Below, piece after piece: positions 43,509 through 52,372 of a stretch of DNA of 62,304 bases; the first letter of the stretch is position 1; each line of letters begins with the position of its first letter. Source of the DNA: CAILZL01 sp035548495 (lineage in GTDB: Bacteria; Pseudomonadota; Gammaproteobacteria; Steroidobacterales; Steroidobacteraceae); the NCBI GenBank assembly GCA_035548495.1, contig DASZSV010000024.1, positions 1-62,304 of the forward strand, given 5' to 3'. The position numbers were made by a program, and so were the translations under genes. Under the pieces are notes generated by a model, which ran no database searches, was not told the origin of the DNA, and saw nothing but the letters and a program-made list of their open reading frames with translations.

Positions 43509-43536
43509 TATACATGTTGTACTACCATTGTAAATT
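43509..43536 (-). promoter_or_regulatory. candidate sigma-70 promoter of the 14-gene operon
   Basis: On the minus strand TTTACA (5 of 6 matches to -35) and TATAAG (5 of 6 to -10) are separated by 16 bp. This is in an unusually AT-rich stretch in an otherwise GC-balanced intergenic region. Transcription from here would give a leader of roughly 590 bases carrying the small ORF. Confidence 0.45.
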
Positions 43537-43543
43537 AATGTTA

Positions 43544-43565
43544 CATAAAGATTACATTATGTACT
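43544..43565. promoter_or_regulatory. inverted repeat just upstream of the candidate promoter
   Basis: Perfect 7-bp arms TACATAA and TTATGTA around an 8-base spacer, placed directly upstream of the -35 box. The position suits an activator site. The GntR-type regulator encoded at 47.7 kb is one candidate binder, but nothing in the sequence proves it. Confidence 0.35.
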
Positions 43566-43979
43566 TTCACCAATAGATTGAGATTGTGCGCCCGCTTTCT
43601 GCGAACGCTATCAAATGCAATCAATAAATGTTCATTGCGCGTCACTCGATCAACAGTTAAAGCATCACGCACAATGTCGATGCCTTGTTAAGGCTACCAT
43701 CTGGTCGCGTCTCTGTTGTCGATTGCACATGCACTGCAATAGCGCGTTCAGGCATGATTGCATGAAAAGAATTCCTGCTGGTTGAAAGCATCTGTCAACA
43801 AAGAAACACACATGAGAGTTGTTTTCCCTCACTGGCAACTTCCGCTTGCAGCGATGCAGTTTCGTGGTCTTCTGCGAACGGGATGAAGATGAACCTGAAG
43901 CACGCTGGAAGATAATTACTGAATCGACGCATGACAGCAGATGTCATCATCGTCATGCTTGTTGTTTGTTTTATTCGAT

Positions 43980-44008
43980 AAAAATGGAGCAGGCAAAAGC
44001 CTGCTCCA
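43980..44008 (-). terminator. Rho-independent terminator of the GH5-GH12-CBM2 gene
   Basis: Ten-bp perfect arms TGGAGCAGGC and GCCTGCTCCA with a four-base loop. Read on the minus strand the stem is followed directly by TTTTT. It lies about 50 bp past the stop of the gene at 44.1 kb and separates it from the large operon. Confidence 0.85.
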
Positions 44009-44056
44009 CGTCAAACGAATTGCGGTGCATCCGCACCCGTCAGATCAGTAGTCTGT

Positions 44057-46192
44057 TTAATGACATACCTGACCATTCAATGTGAACGATGCGGGCGCTG
44101 CGTTGGCGGCTCCGCTGAGACTGGCGGTAAATCCTATTCCTGTGACTGATCCGCCCGGTGGAATGTTGCCGTTGTAACTGACGTTATTCACCGTCACGGC
44201 TGATCCATTCTGTGTGTAGCTGCCGTTCCACAGATTTGAAATGGTTTGTCCATTTGCAAAGTTCCACTTCAACACCCAGCCTGAAATGGCGTTGCTGCTG
44301 TTGTTGGTGACATTGATGTTGGCGTTGAATCCGCCCGGCCAGGAGTTGGTCACACCGTATGTCACATGACATGCGCCACCGCCGGAGCTGGAACTTGAAC
44401 TGGAGCTCGAGCTTGAACTGGATGATGAAGACGAACTCGAACTGCTGGAACTGCTCCCCTTGGCTGATGCAGTGACTGCAAAGTTGTTCACTGCCAGGCC
44501 ATTGCCGCCATTCCAGATTTCAAATCCGAATTCAACGCCAATCAGCCACCAGTTGCTTTGCAATTGGCCGCGTGCAATGGCGTCACTGAAGAACGGCAGC
44601 AAATCCAGGTTGTTGACGGAATTGACAGGATTCACGGCAACGTAGGACACAATGTTCCAGGTACCTCCGCTGCCAACCCACACTTGATAACTGGCGCCGT
44701 TGATGGTTGTCGTGCCCGTCAACGATCCTGCCGGTTGTGGCGCACCCTGATGATTGATCCAGATCATGATCTCGGTGCCGTTCGGCTGACCGGATGTGGC
44801 CGGTGACTGGTTGAACCAGATGTCGTACGCCGAATCATTGGCATAACCCGAAGGCTGGGTGATGCCAACACTGGTGGATGCAGAAGCCAGATTGCTTTCC
44901 TGGATGGGGAACGGATTGGAACTGGTGCAATTACCCCAGTGGCAACCACGATAGATGGAAGGATAGGTTGCAGGCGGGCCGTTTGTTGCCGTATTGAAGT
45001 TGGCAGCAGTGACCGTGAAGCTGGTTCCTGAAACTGAAGCGCATTGCTGCAGGCTCGAATTCCATTCATCTTGTTGATAAATGTATTGCCCGCCATTGAT
45101 AGCCACGGTGCCGAAGGTATCGCAAGTGGTGGTGCCACCCGAACTTGATCCGCTCGAACCTGATGACGATGATGATGAACCACTGAATATGCTTGCCGGT
45201 ACCGCTGTCGCATTGATGCCATTGGCGTTGTACACCAGCATGTTTCCCCATGACGTCAATGTTGTGCCGAACGAAGACACGATGTCGAGCGCAGTACAGC
45301 AACCGCCATTGCCCGACCACGACCAGCCGATGTAGCCGATGCCGCGCGACTGGGCTTGCGCCATGACATCGTTGGCATCCACGCTGTTGCCATTATTGGA
45401 TGAACCGAACTCACCGACGACCAGCGGCGCTCTTGCATTCTGATACGCCGACATGTAGTTCGAGATGGTGCCGAGATTCTGATACACCTCGTACATGTGC
45501 ACGCTCAGCAACGTGTTCTTCAACGGATCGCCATTGAAAATGGTGGCGGCAGAACCGCTGAAGGTATTCGACCAGTCCTGTCCCCAGTTGGTGGCATCCA
45601 CCATCAATGTGTTCCGGTAACCTGCATTGCGCAGGCTTTGAATGGCACTGATGGTATCCGCCACGGCATTGCCCGGATAATTATTGCCAAAGGGTTCATT
45701 CGCAATATTGATGATTGCGTAGTTCTCCTGACCCATCAGTGCGCTCTTGACATCCGCGCTCAGCCAGTAGGACACGGCATTGGATAACGGCGCTGCATTG
45801 GGTGCATATGCGGTATCACCATAGCCGGTTGAATCATGCACTTCGAACACTGCAATCATCTTGTTGTTCTTGCACCATTGCAGCAGATTGCTGATCTCTG
45901 CACCTGAGGTACGCGTCCATTGCGCACCGGTTGCCAGCACGAAGCGTATGGTATTGGCCTTGGTCGCCGCTATGTTCGCAATGTCCTGCTGGGTACTCGC
46001 TGGATATCGTGATGTGTACCACGCATAGGGATAGTTGATGCCACGCATCACGAACACATTGCCATTGCCGTCAACCAGCCTGCCATTGCTGTTGATGGAC
46101 ATGGCCGCCGATGCCGTCAATGGCGTCAGCAGAAGCATGGCCAGTGGTATTGCAAACAATCGACTCAACAATATGGATATTCTGTTACTCAT
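44057..46192 (-). CDS. secreted multidomain GH5_8 - GH12 - CBM2 polysaccharidase
   Basis: 711 residues. A signal peptide (1-30) is followed by a GH5 domain (about 31-335) resembling GH5_8 mannanases: VMRGINYPYAW, VFEVHDSTGYGD, acid/base Glu166 in NIANEPFG and nucleophile Glu261 in VVGEFGSS. After a Ser/Gly linker comes a GH12 domain (356-577) with nucleophile Glu474 in NGTEIMIW and acid/base Glu558 in GFEIWNGG. A run of 24 serines (580-603) leads to a cellulose-binding CBM2 (608-711) closed by Cys608 and Cys710. Two unlike endo-acting domains suggest joint attack on mannan and beta-glucan or xyloglucan. AGGAGA six bases before ATG fixes the start; an upstream frame extension was rejected. Its own terminator follows. 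Confidence 0.92.
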   Translation of the reverse strand: MSNRISILLSRLFAIPLAMLLLTPLTASAAMSINSNGRLVDGNGNVFVMRGINYPYAWYTSRYPASTQQDIANIAATKANTIRFVLATGAQWTRTSGAEISNLLQWCKNNKMIAVFEVHDSTGYGDTAYAPNAAPLSNAVSYWLSADVKSALMGQENYAIINIANEPFGNNYPGNAVADTISAIQSLRNAGYRNTLMVDATNWGQDWSNTFSGSAATIFNGDPLKNTLLSVHMYEVYQNLGTISNYMSAYQNARAPLVVGEFGSSNNGNSVDANDVMAQAQSRGIGYIGWSWSGNGGCCTALDIVSSFGTTLTSWGNMLVYNANGINATAVPASIFSGSSSSSSGSSGSSSGGTTTCDTFGTVAINGGQYIYQQDEWNSSLQQCASVSGTSFTVTAANFNTATNGPPATYPSIYRGCHWGNCTSSNPFPIQESNLASASTSVGITQPSGYANDSAYDIWFNQSPATSGQPNGTEIMIWINHQGAPQPAGSLTGTTTINGASYQVWVGSGGTWNIVSYVAVNPVNSVNNLDLLPFFSDAIARGQLQSNWWLIGVEFGFEIWNGGNGLAVNNFAVTASAKGSSSSSSSSSSSSSSSSSSSSSSSSGGGACHVTYGVTNSWPGGFNANINVTNNSSNAISGWVLKWNFANGQTISNLWNGSYTQNGSAVTVNNVSYNGNIPPGGSVTGIGFTASLSGAANAAPASFTLNGQVCH
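44384..44455 (-). repeat. poly-serine linker coding segment
   Basis: Twenty-four serine codons in a row that use all six synonymous codons. The mixture shows the tract is kept at protein level rather than being a fresh trinucleotide expansion. Poly-Ser linkers of this kind are known from Cellvibrio-type plant cell wall enzymes. Confidence 0.85.
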
Positions 46193-47741
46193 ATAGGTTC
46201 TCCTGGGCAACAACAAAGCATGTTCAATGCTTCGCGATTGCGTGGTTGTTAATATCGAACACCCTTGCCCCGTTCCCCGCAAGGTGGCAGTCGTTGACCA
46301 GACGGCAATTGCTCAACCGTCATGATCCGCTGATGCGCATGCGAAACAATCGATGCCAGTCGCTGTTTCATACACCCCAGCTTCGCAACACGCATGTGAC
46401 ACTGGCATGCACAACACCGGATGCGACTTCCTCTCTGCAAAAAATCTTACGACACCTGCAACCTCAGCTCCACATTTTTTCATGTATGTATTTTCATCAG
46501 TGATGAAATGCATTGACTGCACTTCATGTTGAAGTTGTTTCAACGCGCAGATAACGATAGCCATGACATTTGAATATTGTTGCCATGCAGAAGCGAGCGA
46601 TAGCAGCTTTTATGACACATTGACACACTGAATGCATCGACTGACATGCAATGAACGGATGCATCAACATTCATCAATCATCCGGTTGTTACGGCGCTTT
46701 AATTTCTTTAACCACTGACGACAGCAGTGATGACCGGCAAATTCAGTATGATTTGAAATTGAATGAATTGATCATCATTCATCGGCGCAATAAAGCAGCG
46801 TCAACCTGGAAAGAACAAACATCAGGCTGATAACGTCAACACAAAAATTGATGACGAGCAGTGGCAAATCATGACGACAACTTGACGAGACGATTTACAC
46901 AGCATGTATCCGTTATCACATTCCATTTGCCAGAGTACATGCCAGTGATACCTCTAACACCACGCGGTGCAACAATGTGCAATGCCTTCTGGAGGTTTTT
47001 GTCACAAACAGGATGGAAACGGACATGGTTGCGCAAAACTAGCAATGGGCCGATGATCATGACTCACTGTGGGTCACCATGATCGGGCATTGACAATCAA
47101 CCTGGACCGACGGGTCAATGAGCCTCGTATATATAAATGATGATCACGGGACGGATCCTGCGCGTCCATCATTCTTGTTGAAAGCCATAAAAATGGTGAC
47201 GAACATTGAACACAGCATGCGAGCGTCCGCGTGCGTTCAAATATTGATGCAGACACCTTCCATATGCAGATGAGGAAACACTCCCTTTGTCCTGCTTTCA
47301 TCACACCCTGGCGTCTTGCCTGAAACAGCCTGTCTTGCAGGATCATCTGTTCTGGATGAAATATGTTTCATCCAATACCTGATCATATGGGTGTCTGCAC
47401 TGCATGCATGACCATGCCGGCATGATGCCGACTTGAAATCATTCCACCGTTCTGTTCGAGGCAAGACCTGCTTCTCACTTCGCGGTCCCGGCTTTATATA
47501 TGATCAGGACATTTGCCACGCTGCGCAGCGGCACCTGCAAGTTGAACCTATTTTGCGAACAGCGGTCATATGCTGGCCAATGAAAATTAACGAAGAGAAT
47601 CGTCTTCAGGAATTACAAACGGCATTGCTGATTTCCCGGCAGACATAATTCTTTTCAAGCATTGGATTGCGGAACAGCCATCGCGCGAGCGTCACTGGCC
47701 GTGAGCTTCTGAGTTTTTATTACGCGGCTCTCAAATAACAC
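46193..47741. other. long stretch without recognisable genes
   Basis: About 1.55 kb between the divergent polysaccharidase and GntR-type genes. Frames of 60-90 codons occur on both strands but none has a plausible ribosome binding site plus a sensible protein composition. Two imperfect palindromes are visible: GAATGA and TCATTC arms at 46761-46780, and GATCATG and CATGATC arms at 47055-47084. They may be regulator sites. No tRNA-like or terminator-like structure was seen. A regulatory RNA cannot be excluded. Confidence 0.4.
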
Positions 47742-48524
47742 ATGGCAACCAGCGGAAAAGCACGCTTCTTGGGCAACTCGCAGCAGCCACAATTGCTCAG
47801 CACCTCACCTGCGCCGGCGAGAAGCCTGCATGGCGCCATCGCACGCGACATTGGTATCAAGATCGTGTCGGGTCATCACAAACGTGATGAAGTCCTTGCC
47901 AGCGAGATCACCGCCAGCAGCGAGATGCGTGTCTCGCGCACTGCCTACCGGGAAGCCATGCGCATGCTGATCGCAAAAGGATTGCTGGCACAACGCCCCA
48001 AATCCGGCACCCGTGTTACTGCGCAGGAAGAATGGCATCTGCTAGACCCGGACGTGCTCGCCTGGATTTTCGAAGCCGAACCCGATGAACAGTTGTTTAC
48101 CCAGTTGTTTGATCTGCGCAAAGTCATTGAGCCCGAGGCCGCCGCGCGTGCGGCAAAATACCGCAATAAAAGGGAACTGGCACAGATGACCGCGGCACTG
48201 GAGAACATGGCCAGATATGGACTGGCCTTTGACGAGGGCCGGCGCGCCGACCAGGAATTTCACCACATCATACTGCGCGCATCGCGCAACATGTTCCTCG
48301 CGTCGCTGAGCAATGGAATCAGTGCGGCCATCAACTGGACCACCATCTTCAGATTGCGTACCCACAGCCATATCCGCAATGGCGTGGATGAACACCGCAA
48401 GGTATACGAAGCCATTGCTGCTGCCGACCCGGTTGCCGCCCATGAATCCATGAGCAAACTTATTGAACTTGCATTGCTGGACATCAAGAACAGCAAACGC
48501 AAGCACAAGCGCAAGAAATCATGA
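47742..48524 (+). CDS. GntR-family transcriptional regulator, FadR/FCD subfamily
   Basis: 260 residues. An N-terminal winged helix (about 28-95, with RVSRTAYREAMRMLIAKGLL and RPKSGTRVT) is followed by an all-helical FCD ligand domain holding DQEFHHIILRAS and the later His in DEHRKVYEAI, the usual metal-site residues. Members sense sugar acids or other organic acids and act mostly as repressors. LDPDVLAWIFEAEPDE after the HTH is typical of regulators for hexuronate or galactonate-like catabolism. The C-terminus is strongly basic. The gene has no strong ribosome binding site. Targets are probably the next gene and perhaps the polysaccharidase upstream. Confidence 0.87.
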   Translation: MATSGKARFLGNSQQPQLLSTSPAPARSLHGAIARDIGIKIVSGHHKRDEVLASEITASSEMRVSRTAYREAMRMLIAKGLLAQRPKSGTRVTAQEEWHLLDPDVLAWIFEAEPDEQLFTQLFDLRKVIEPEAAARAAKYRNKRELAQMTAALENMARYGLAFDEGRRADQEFHHIILRASRNMFLASLSNGISAAINWTTIFRLRTHSHIRNGVDEHRKVYEAIAAADPVAAHESMSKLIELALLDIKNSKRKHKRKKS

Positions 48525-48564
48525 GGCCGCATCATCGGCATCACCGAACCGCTCATGCCGCACA

Positions 48565-49464
48565 ATGACTCAAGTATCACATCGCGATACTCATGCACTG
48601 ATCGCCTGGACACAAATGCACTTCAGTGTGGTGTTGTTCGGTTTCACCGGAATACTCGGCAAGCTGATCACGCTGCATACCGCACCACTGGTGTGGTGGC
48701 GGGTATTGATTGTTGTTGCATGTCTGTTGTTGCTGCCGCAAACCTGGCGCGGACTGCGTCAACTGACACCGCGATTGCTGTTCACCTATCTTGGTATTGG
48801 TGTGGTGTTGTGCCTGCACTGGCTGTGCTTCTATGGATCAGTGAAGTTTGCCAATGCATCGGTGGCCGCCGCCACGATTGCGCTGGCTTCCATTATGTCG
48901 GCGTTCATCGAACCATTATGGTTGCGGCAACGTATCAAGCCGGCGGAAGTGTTATTGGGAGTGTTGATCATTCCCGGTGTCATGTTGATTGCGCGCGGCA
49001 CGCCCCACTACATGTTGTTCGGCCTGATACTCGGCATGCTTTCCGCATTGTTTGTTGCGCTGGTCGCGATACTCAACAAGCGTTTCATTCATCACAGCGA
49101 TGCATTCACCATGACCTGCATCGAGATGAGCGCTGCATGGCTGTTCATCACTGTGTTGTCTCCGGTATTGCCTGCCGGCGAATCTGCATTTGTCATACCC
49201 GGCTTGCATGACGCCATTCTGTTATTGATACTGGCATTGTGCTGCACGGCACTGCCCTTCGTACTCACCTTCAAAGCCATGCGCCATGTCACGGCCTTCG
49301 GTTCACTGCTGGCCGTCAACATGGAACCGGTCTACACCATCCTGCTCAGCATCATCTTGCTGGATGAACAACGCGAACTGGGACCGCGCTTTTACATCGG
49401 CGCACTCATCATCCTGATTGCAGTATTTACCTATCCGTTCATGCACCGGCGTACCAACGACTGA
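48565..49464 (+). CDS. EamA/DMT-family transporter
   Basis: 299 residues and ten predicted transmembrane helices in two EamA repeats. Marks are FGFTGILGKLI in helix 1, FANASVAAATIAL, and the C-terminal LLAVNMEPVYTILLSIILLDE, which repeats the EP(V/L)xxxL..L..L pattern of the first half (FIEPLWLRQRI). Substrates of the family are metabolites such as amino acids or nucleosides. The start was placed at the ATG at 48565; a longer frame overlaps the regulator gene. It lies 40 bp after that gene and may be under its control. Confidence 0.85.
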   Translation: MTQVSHRDTHALIAWTQMHFSVVLFGFTGILGKLITLHTAPLVWWRVLIVVACLLLLPQTWRGLRQLTPRLLFTYLGIGVVLCLHWLCFYGSVKFANASVAAATIALASIMSAFIEPLWLRQRIKPAEVLLGVLIIPGVMLIARGTPHYMLFGLILGMLSALFVALVAILNKRFIHHSDAFTMTCIEMSAAWLFITVLSPVLPAGESAFVIPGLHDAILLLILALCCTALPFVLTFKAMRHVTAFGSLLAVNMEPVYTILLSIILLDEQRELGPRFYIGALIILIAVFTYPFMHRRTND

Positions 49465-49756
49465 AACGTCACGCGCTTGCAACACAAGCAGCGTACATCA
49501 CCAAACTCTGTAATCTGGCTGTTCAGCGCTCACTGAATCTGATCGATTTTGTGCAGCACGGTAAATCTTGCTCACCATTCCAACTACGCTTCTCGACCGT
49601 ACTAATACCTAATTGTGCGAGTAGTTCCTTAAATTGACTCTCGTTCAGAATAGGTTAGTTTGTCAGCGGACCGCAAAGTCACATGACAAAGACTCAGTGG
49701 CATAACAGACAACATTCCTCAATTTGGCACACGTGTTTGTTTCAAGGCAGGGGATC
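49465..49756. other. intergenic region before the cytochrome locus
   Basis: About 290 bp that must hold the promoter of the electron-transfer operon. TTGACT at 49634 is a fair -35 box but no good -10 follows. On the minus strand a 43-codon open stretch (49523-49654) reads like protein (for example LNESQFKELLAQLGI) but has no ATG and may be a gene remnant. Confidence 0.35.
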
Positions 49757-52222
49757 ATGAACACCATCGGAAGAATTCTGCGTTCTGGAATCGCTTCTGG
49801 CATGTTGATGATCGCGCTGAGTGGTTGCAGTGGTCATACCGGCGCCACCGGTCCTCAGGGCGAACAAGGACCACCGGGAGAAGTGACGGTTGGCGTAACC
49901 TCACCAGCATTGTCACAAGCGCTGAACATGACGGTAAGCGATGCCAAAGTCGCCGGAACACCCGTCGTCAACTTTACTGTCACTAACGAAAACAACGTTC
50001 CGGTTGCAGGCCTTACCGATACTGATTTCCGTTTCAATATTGCCAAGCTGATACCGGGAACCAATGGCAATCCTGATACCTGGCAAAACTACATCAACCG
50101 CGCCAGTGGCGGTGCAATGCAGGGTTCGCAGGAACGCAAGAGCACCGGTTATAACTGGGGCACACTCGTAGACCACAAGAACGGGACTTATTCCTACACA
50201 TTTGCAACTGACATCACCAGCGCGACAGCCAACGCCTGTCCTCCACCCTGCACCGATGCGGATGGCAATGCACTGGACATCAGTTATCAGCCGTCATTGA
50301 CACACCGTATCGGCATCCAGATGTCCAACTCGGCGTATCCAAAGTCAAATGCAACTTATGACTTTGTACCTGCTGGTGGCAATGTCACTACTGATCGCGT
50401 GATTGTTGATACTGCCAAGTGCAATCAATGCCACAACCAGTTGGTGGCGCATGGCAGCCGCATTGATACCAAGTTGTGCGTCACTTGCCACAATCCGGGA
50501 TCATGGGTTGCAGGCAGCAGCGGCGCAGCAAACACTTCAGTTGATTTCAAAGTATATATTCACAAGATTCATCATGGTGAAAGCCTGCCCAGTGTTATTG
50601 CAGGCACTGCTTACAAGATTGGTAATTCGGATTTCTCGGACGTTGCGTTTCCGCAGGACATTCGCAACTGCACCAAGTGCCATGACGGTGGCGATGCTGC
50701 AAGTCCACAGGGTGATAACTGGGAAACCAGACCCAGCGTGGCTGCCTGCGGTTCGTGCCACGATGATGTGTACTTCGGCGCCGCACCCGATCCTTTGAAG
50801 CCTTATCAAACCATTGCGCATCCCGGCGGTGATGTCAGCGATGTTGACAGCAGCGTATGTCTCACCTGCCACAAGTCGGGCGGTGTAGCAGGCAGCATTG
50901 CCGAAGAACACACCATCCTCGCCAGGACATTGCGTGGCAATTTCAAGTTCAACATTCTTGCCATCTGCGGCACCGCAGTGAATGCGAATCCGGTGTGCGC
51001 ACCGGGCAGCACACCCACCGTCACCTTCTCGGTCACCGATCCGACCGGCGGTACGCATGGTTATCCCAACAGCATGTACAACATTTTCAGCGATCCCGAA
51101 TTCTGGAACAGCACTACCAGCAAACCAGCTGCAAGCATGACCATTGATATTGCCTGGAACACACGTGATTACAACAACACCGACGGCACACAGGCCCGCC
51201 CGTCACGTGCAAATCAGTTCAGTGTGTATGGCACAACCGCAGCCAGCACACCCTACGGGCAAGCGACCGGCGCGTTACCCTCTTATGCAGCGGCCACCAG
51301 TAATGGTGATGGCACTTATACAATGACGGCGGCAACAGCCATACCCGCTACGGCAACCGGCAGCGGCGCCATTGCCATTGAAGGACGCGCTTACAGTACG
51401 ATTGCGGATCCGGGATTGAGCGGCTCTTCTGCCAACCGCATTCCCATCAAGGCGGAAGTGACTTACTTCGGCATCACCGACAGCAAGCCGGTTGCGCGCA
51501 GAGTGGTGGTCGACGCGCAGACCAAGTGCGACAACTGTCATGATCAACTCAGCTTGCATGGCGGCAATCGCAATGACAATGTGCAGCTGTGCGTGATGTG
51601 TCACAACCCCAATGACACGGATGTATCAAACGGTTCGCGTCCCAAGGACTCCACAGGCAATGATCTGGCAATCATCACCGCCGCATCACTCGACGGCAAG
51701 AAGGAAGAATCCATTGATCTCAAACGCATGATTCACGGCATTCATGCCGGCGCACAGATGTCGCTCGATGGCAGCACCACCCTGCATGGTTTCCGCGAGA
51801 AAGGTTTGTGGATATCCGGCAGCGACTTCAGCGATACCCGCTTCCCCGGCATTCTCAACAATTGCAGCAATTGTCACACGGGCACTTCCTATCAATTGAC
51901 AGGCATATGGGATTCACCGGCACAGAACGGGATTCTCGGCAGCACCATTGATTCAACCCCCACCATGATCGCCGGTGTCAGCACCAAGGCCGAAGTGGAT
52001 GCAGCACTGAATGATCCTGCCGACGACATGAAAATTTCACCGACCGCCGCCGCATGTTCATCCTGCCATGATGATGCACTGGCACGGCAGCACATGATCT
52101 CCACCGGCAATGCGCTGTTCTCGGCCACTGAATCAACCATCAGCAGCAATCTGGAAACCTGCTCGGTATGCCACGGGCCGGGCGGCATCGTTGATGTCAA
52201 GGTTGTTCACAATGTGCAGTAA
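49757..52222 (+). CDS. mtrC: OmcA/MtrC-family decaheme c-type cytochrome, outer-membrane lipoprotein
   Basis: 821 residues. The lipobox LSGC puts the lipidated Cys at 24. Ten CxxCH heme sites are present: CNQCH, CVTCH, CTKCH, CGSCH, CLTCH, CDNCH, CVMCH, CSNCH, CSSCH and CSVCH, split five and five as in MtrC/OmcA, with beta-rich domains before each pentaheme. Directly after the lipid anchor is a collagen-like stretch GATGPQGEQGPPGE. The protein would sit outside the cell and pass electrons to metals, humics or electrodes. AGGGGA just before the ATG fixes the start; an earlier in-frame start would spoil the signal sequence. Confidence 0.93.
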   Translation: MNTIGRILRSGIASGMLMIALSGCSGHTGATGPQGEQGPPGEVTVGVTSPALSQALNMTVSDAKVAGTPVVNFTVTNENNVPVAGLTDTDFRFNIAKLIPGTNGNPDTWQNYINRASGGAMQGSQERKSTGYNWGTLVDHKNGTYSYTFATDITSATANACPPPCTDADGNALDISYQPSLTHRIGIQMSNSAYPKSNATYDFVPAGGNVTTDRVIVDTAKCNQCHNQLVAHGSRIDTKLCVTCHNPGSWVAGSSGAANTSVDFKVYIHKIHHGESLPSVIAGTAYKIGNSDFSDVAFPQDIRNCTKCHDGGDAASPQGDNWETRPSVAACGSCHDDVYFGAAPDPLKPYQTIAHPGGDVSDVDSSVCLTCHKSGGVAGSIAEEHTILARTLRGNFKFNILAICGTAVNANPVCAPGSTPTVTFSVTDPTGGTHGYPNSMYNIFSDPEFWNSTTSKPAASMTIDIAWNTRDYNNTDGTQARPSRANQFSVYGTTAASTPYGQATGALPSYAAATSNGDGTYTMTAATAIPATATGSGAIAIEGRAYSTIADPGLSGSSANRIPIKAEVTYFGITDSKPVARRVVVDAQTKCDNCHDQLSLHGGNRNDNVQLCVMCHNPNDTDVSNGSRPKDSTGNDLAIITAASLDGKKEESIDLKRMIHGIHAGAQMSLDGSTTLHGFREKGLWISGSDFSDTRFPGILNNCSNCHTGTSYQLTGIWDSPAQNGILGSTIDSTPTMIAGVSTKAEVDAALNDPADDMKISPTAAACSSCHDDALARQHMISTGNALFSATESTISSNLETCSVCHGPGGIVDVKVVHNVQ

Positions 52223-52372
52223 CGAGGTTCCGGGAATCATCCAGTCACATCATCACCTGCTGCATGCTGTTGAAGACATCACGTATTGAAGTCAACGACG
52301 ACAGCAGCGAGGTGAACTCACCGCGAGGTTGCCGGAGATGCCGGAACGAATTGCAGGAACAAGTCATCCATA

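Noticed and set aside
46861..47648. Several 63-90-codon frames in the empty region before the GntR-type gene
   Set aside because: No good ribosome binding sites, mutually overlapping on both strands, and rich in Cys, His and Trp in a random-looking way.
49600..49680. Candidate promoter TTGACT with TAGTTT for the cytochrome operon
   Set aside because: The -10 box matches the consensus at only about half its positions; not reported as a feature.
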